From: Pectobacterium sp. PL152
GTDB lineage: Bacteria > Pseudomonadota > Gammaproteobacteria > Enterobacterales > Enterobacteriaceae
NCBI GenBank assembly: GCA_021907015.1
Contig: CP091064.1
Span: forward strand, 3,968,001 to 4,032,000
Direction: 5' to 3'
DNA length: 64,000 nucleotides
Part shown: piece after piece, positions 62,500-64,000 of the stretch
Numbering within the stretch: position 1 is the stretch's first letter
Layout of the letters: each line of letters opens with the position of its first letter
Translations under genes and position numbers: made by a program
Notes under the pieces: generated by a model
What the model was told of the DNA's origin: nothing
Seen by the model: only the letters and a program-made list of their open reading frames with translations
Database searches by the model: none

Positions 62500-64000
62500 A
62501 TGGCTAATCACCCAAGGGCCGGACAGCCTGCCCGGCAGAGCGATTTGATTAATGTGGCACAGTTAACGTCACAATATTATGTGCTGCGCCCAGAAGTCGG
62601 CAACACAGCGCACGCGGTGAAATTTGGTACATCTGGCCATCGCGGCAGCGCGGGGCGCCATAGCTTTAATGAACCGCACATTTTGGCGATCGCACAGGCG
62701 ATTGCTGAAGAGCGTAAAAAGCAAGGCATCAGCGGCCCGTGCTATGTCGGTAAAGATACTCATGCGCTCTCCGAGCCGGCGTTTATCTCCGTGCTTGAGG
62801 TGCTGGCTGCCAACGGCGTGGATGTGATCGTGCAGTTGGATAATGGTTTTACCCCAACGCCTGCGGTGTCTAACGCGATTCTGGTTCACAATCGTCAGGG
62901 CGGTGCGCTGGCGGACGGCATTGTAATCACGCCATCCCACAACCCGCCGGAAGATGGTGGCATTAAATATAATCCGCCGAACGGTGGCCCGGCAGATACC
63001 AATCTCACCAGCGTGATTGAGAAGCGTGCGAATGCCCTGCTGGCGGATGAACTGCGTGACGTGAAACGCATTACGCTGGATCAGGCGTGGAAAAGCGGAC
63101 ATGTCCATGAGCAGGATCTGGTTCAGCCGTATGTCGAAGGGCTGGCTAGCGTGGTGGACATGGAGGCGATTCAACGTGCCGGTCTGAAACTCGGTGTCGA
63201 CCCGTTGGGCGGTTCCGGTATTGCCTACTGGCAGCGTATCGCAGAGCATTACAAGCTTGATCTGACGCTGGTGAACGATGCAGTCGATCAGACATTCCGC
63301 TTTATGTCGCTGGATCACGACGGCGTGATTCGTATGGACTGTTCGTCAGAATTCGCGATGGCTGGGCTGCTGGCGCTGCGTGATAAATTCGATCTGGCGT
63401 TTGCCAACGATCCTGACTATGACCGACACGGTATCGTCACCCCTTCCGGGCTGATGAACCCGAACCACTATCTGGCGGTGGCGATCAACTATCTGTTCCA
63501 GCATCGTCCACAGTGGGGACAGTCTGTTGCTGTCGGCAAAACGCTGGTATCCAGCGCGATGATCGATCGCGTAGTGGCAGATCTGGGCCGTAAGCTGGTG
63601 GAAGTGCCGGTTGGCTTCAAATGGTTTGTTGACGGCCTGTATGACGGTAGCTTTGGCTTCGGTGGCGAAGAGAGTGCGGGGGCGTCTTTCCTGCGTTTCG
63701 ACGGCACGCCGTGGTCGACGGACAAGGACGGGATCATCCTGTGTCTGCTGGCGGCGGAAATTACGGCCGTGACGGGTAAAAACCCGCAGCAGCATTATGA
63801 TGAGCTGGCACAACGCTTTGGCGCGCCGAGCTATAACCGTATTCAGGCTTCCGCGACGCATGCGCAAAAAGCCGTGCTGTCCAAGCTGTCACCTGAGCAG
63901 GTATCAGCCAGCACGCTGGCGGGCGATCCGATTACTGCACGTCTGACTGCGGCGCCGGGTAACGGTGCATCGATTGGCGGCCTGAAAGTGATGACGGAAA
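62500..64000 (+). CDS. pgm: Phosphoglucomutase, truncated by the window end
   Basis: Interconverts glucose-1-P and glucose-6-P. Starts [16 protein letters not shown] after GGGAG; active phosphoserine Ser146 in [11 protein letters not shown], metal loop DPDYDRHG, sugar loop GEESAGASF. 500 codons are present and open to the last base (GLKVMTE), so only the last 45 or so residues (phosphate-binding domain) are missing. No frame break seen. Confidence 0.96.
   Translation, partial: MANHPRAGQPARQSDLINVAQLTSQYYVLRPEVGNTAHAVKFGTSGHRGSAGRHSFNEPHILAIAQAIAEERKKQGISGPCYVGKDTHALSEPAFISVLEVLAANGVDVIVQLDNGFTPTPAVSNAILVHNRQGGALADGIVITPSHNPPEDGGIKYNPPNGGPADTNLTSVIEKRANALLADELRDVKRITLDQAWKSGHVHEQDLVQPYVEGLASVVDMEAIQRAGLKLGVDPLGGSGIAYWQRIAEHYKLDLTLVNDAVDQTFRFMSLDHDGVIRMDCSSEFAMAGLLALRDKFDLAFANDPDYDRHGIVTPSGLMNPNHYLAVAINYLFQHRPQWGQSVAVGKTLVSSAMIDRVVADLGRKLVEVPVGFKWFVDGLYDGSFGFGGEESAGASFLRFDGTPWSTDKDGIILCLLAAEITAVTGKNPQQHYDELAQRFGAPSYNRIQASATHAQKAVLSKLSPEQVSASTLAGDPITARLTAAPGNGASIGGLKVMTE

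Noticed and set aside
62569-63318. 249-codon frame antisense to pgm
   Set aside because: Shadow of pgm; no RBS or family match.

Overview
The window looks like chromosomal DNA of a soft-rot enterobacterium, most likely Pectobacterium. This is inferred from near-complete synteny with the E. coli 14-15 min region, close protein similarity to enterobacterial families, and a Pectobacterium-like accessory set; no database search was run. Nearly every gene from 17.5 kb onward is core housekeeping. Accessory material is concentrated in 0-15 kb and at two chemoreceptor loci. No CRISPR array, transposase or phage module was seen.

Layout. 0-4.7 kb: an AAA/ABC-type ATPase running off the left edge with a small membrane protein, a lipid-anchored subtilisin autotransporter (SphB1/NalP type) and a DUF1272 zinc-ribbon protein. 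4.8-17.6 kb: the conserved block ypfH ... ypfN-dapE-yffB-ypfM, split by about 9.4 kb carrying a chemoreceptor and a LysR-controlled catabolic cluster (citMHS transporter, split AtuA pair, atoD-atoA-atoB), with an extra M15 peptidase in the dapE operon. 17.7-18.6 kb: an intergenic repeat and an amino-acid racemase at the junction of two synteny blocks. 18.8-62.5 kb: cspE, crcB, tatE, lipA, lipB, ybeD, dacA, rlpA, rodA, mrdA, rlmH, rsfS, nadD, holA, lptE, leuS, ybeL, gltLKJI, lnt, corC, ybeY, ybeZ, miaB, ubiF, a six-tRNA operon, asnB, nagC-nagA-nagB / nagE, glnS, fur, fldA, a second chemoreceptor, ybfE, ybfF, seqA and the start of pgm.

How the genes fit together. The rlpA-rodA-mrdA-rlmH-rsfS run and dacA serve cell-wall elongation and ribosome maturation. 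lipA/lipB make and attach lipoate. lptE and lnt serve envelope lipid and lipoprotein biogenesis. gltIJKL imports glutamate/aspartate. The nag genes import and degrade N-acetylglucosamine to fructose-6-P. The citMHS-AtuA-AtoDAB cluster looks like a route from an imported organic acid through an acyl-CoA and a beta-ketoacyl-CoA to acetyl-CoA.

Sequence quality. At least 18 single-base frame breaks occur, nearly all at short homopolymer runs, and they hit essential genes (holA, nadD, mrdA, rodA). This pattern points to sequencing error rather than gene decay. For broken genes I give the span of the reconstructed gene and the position of each break.
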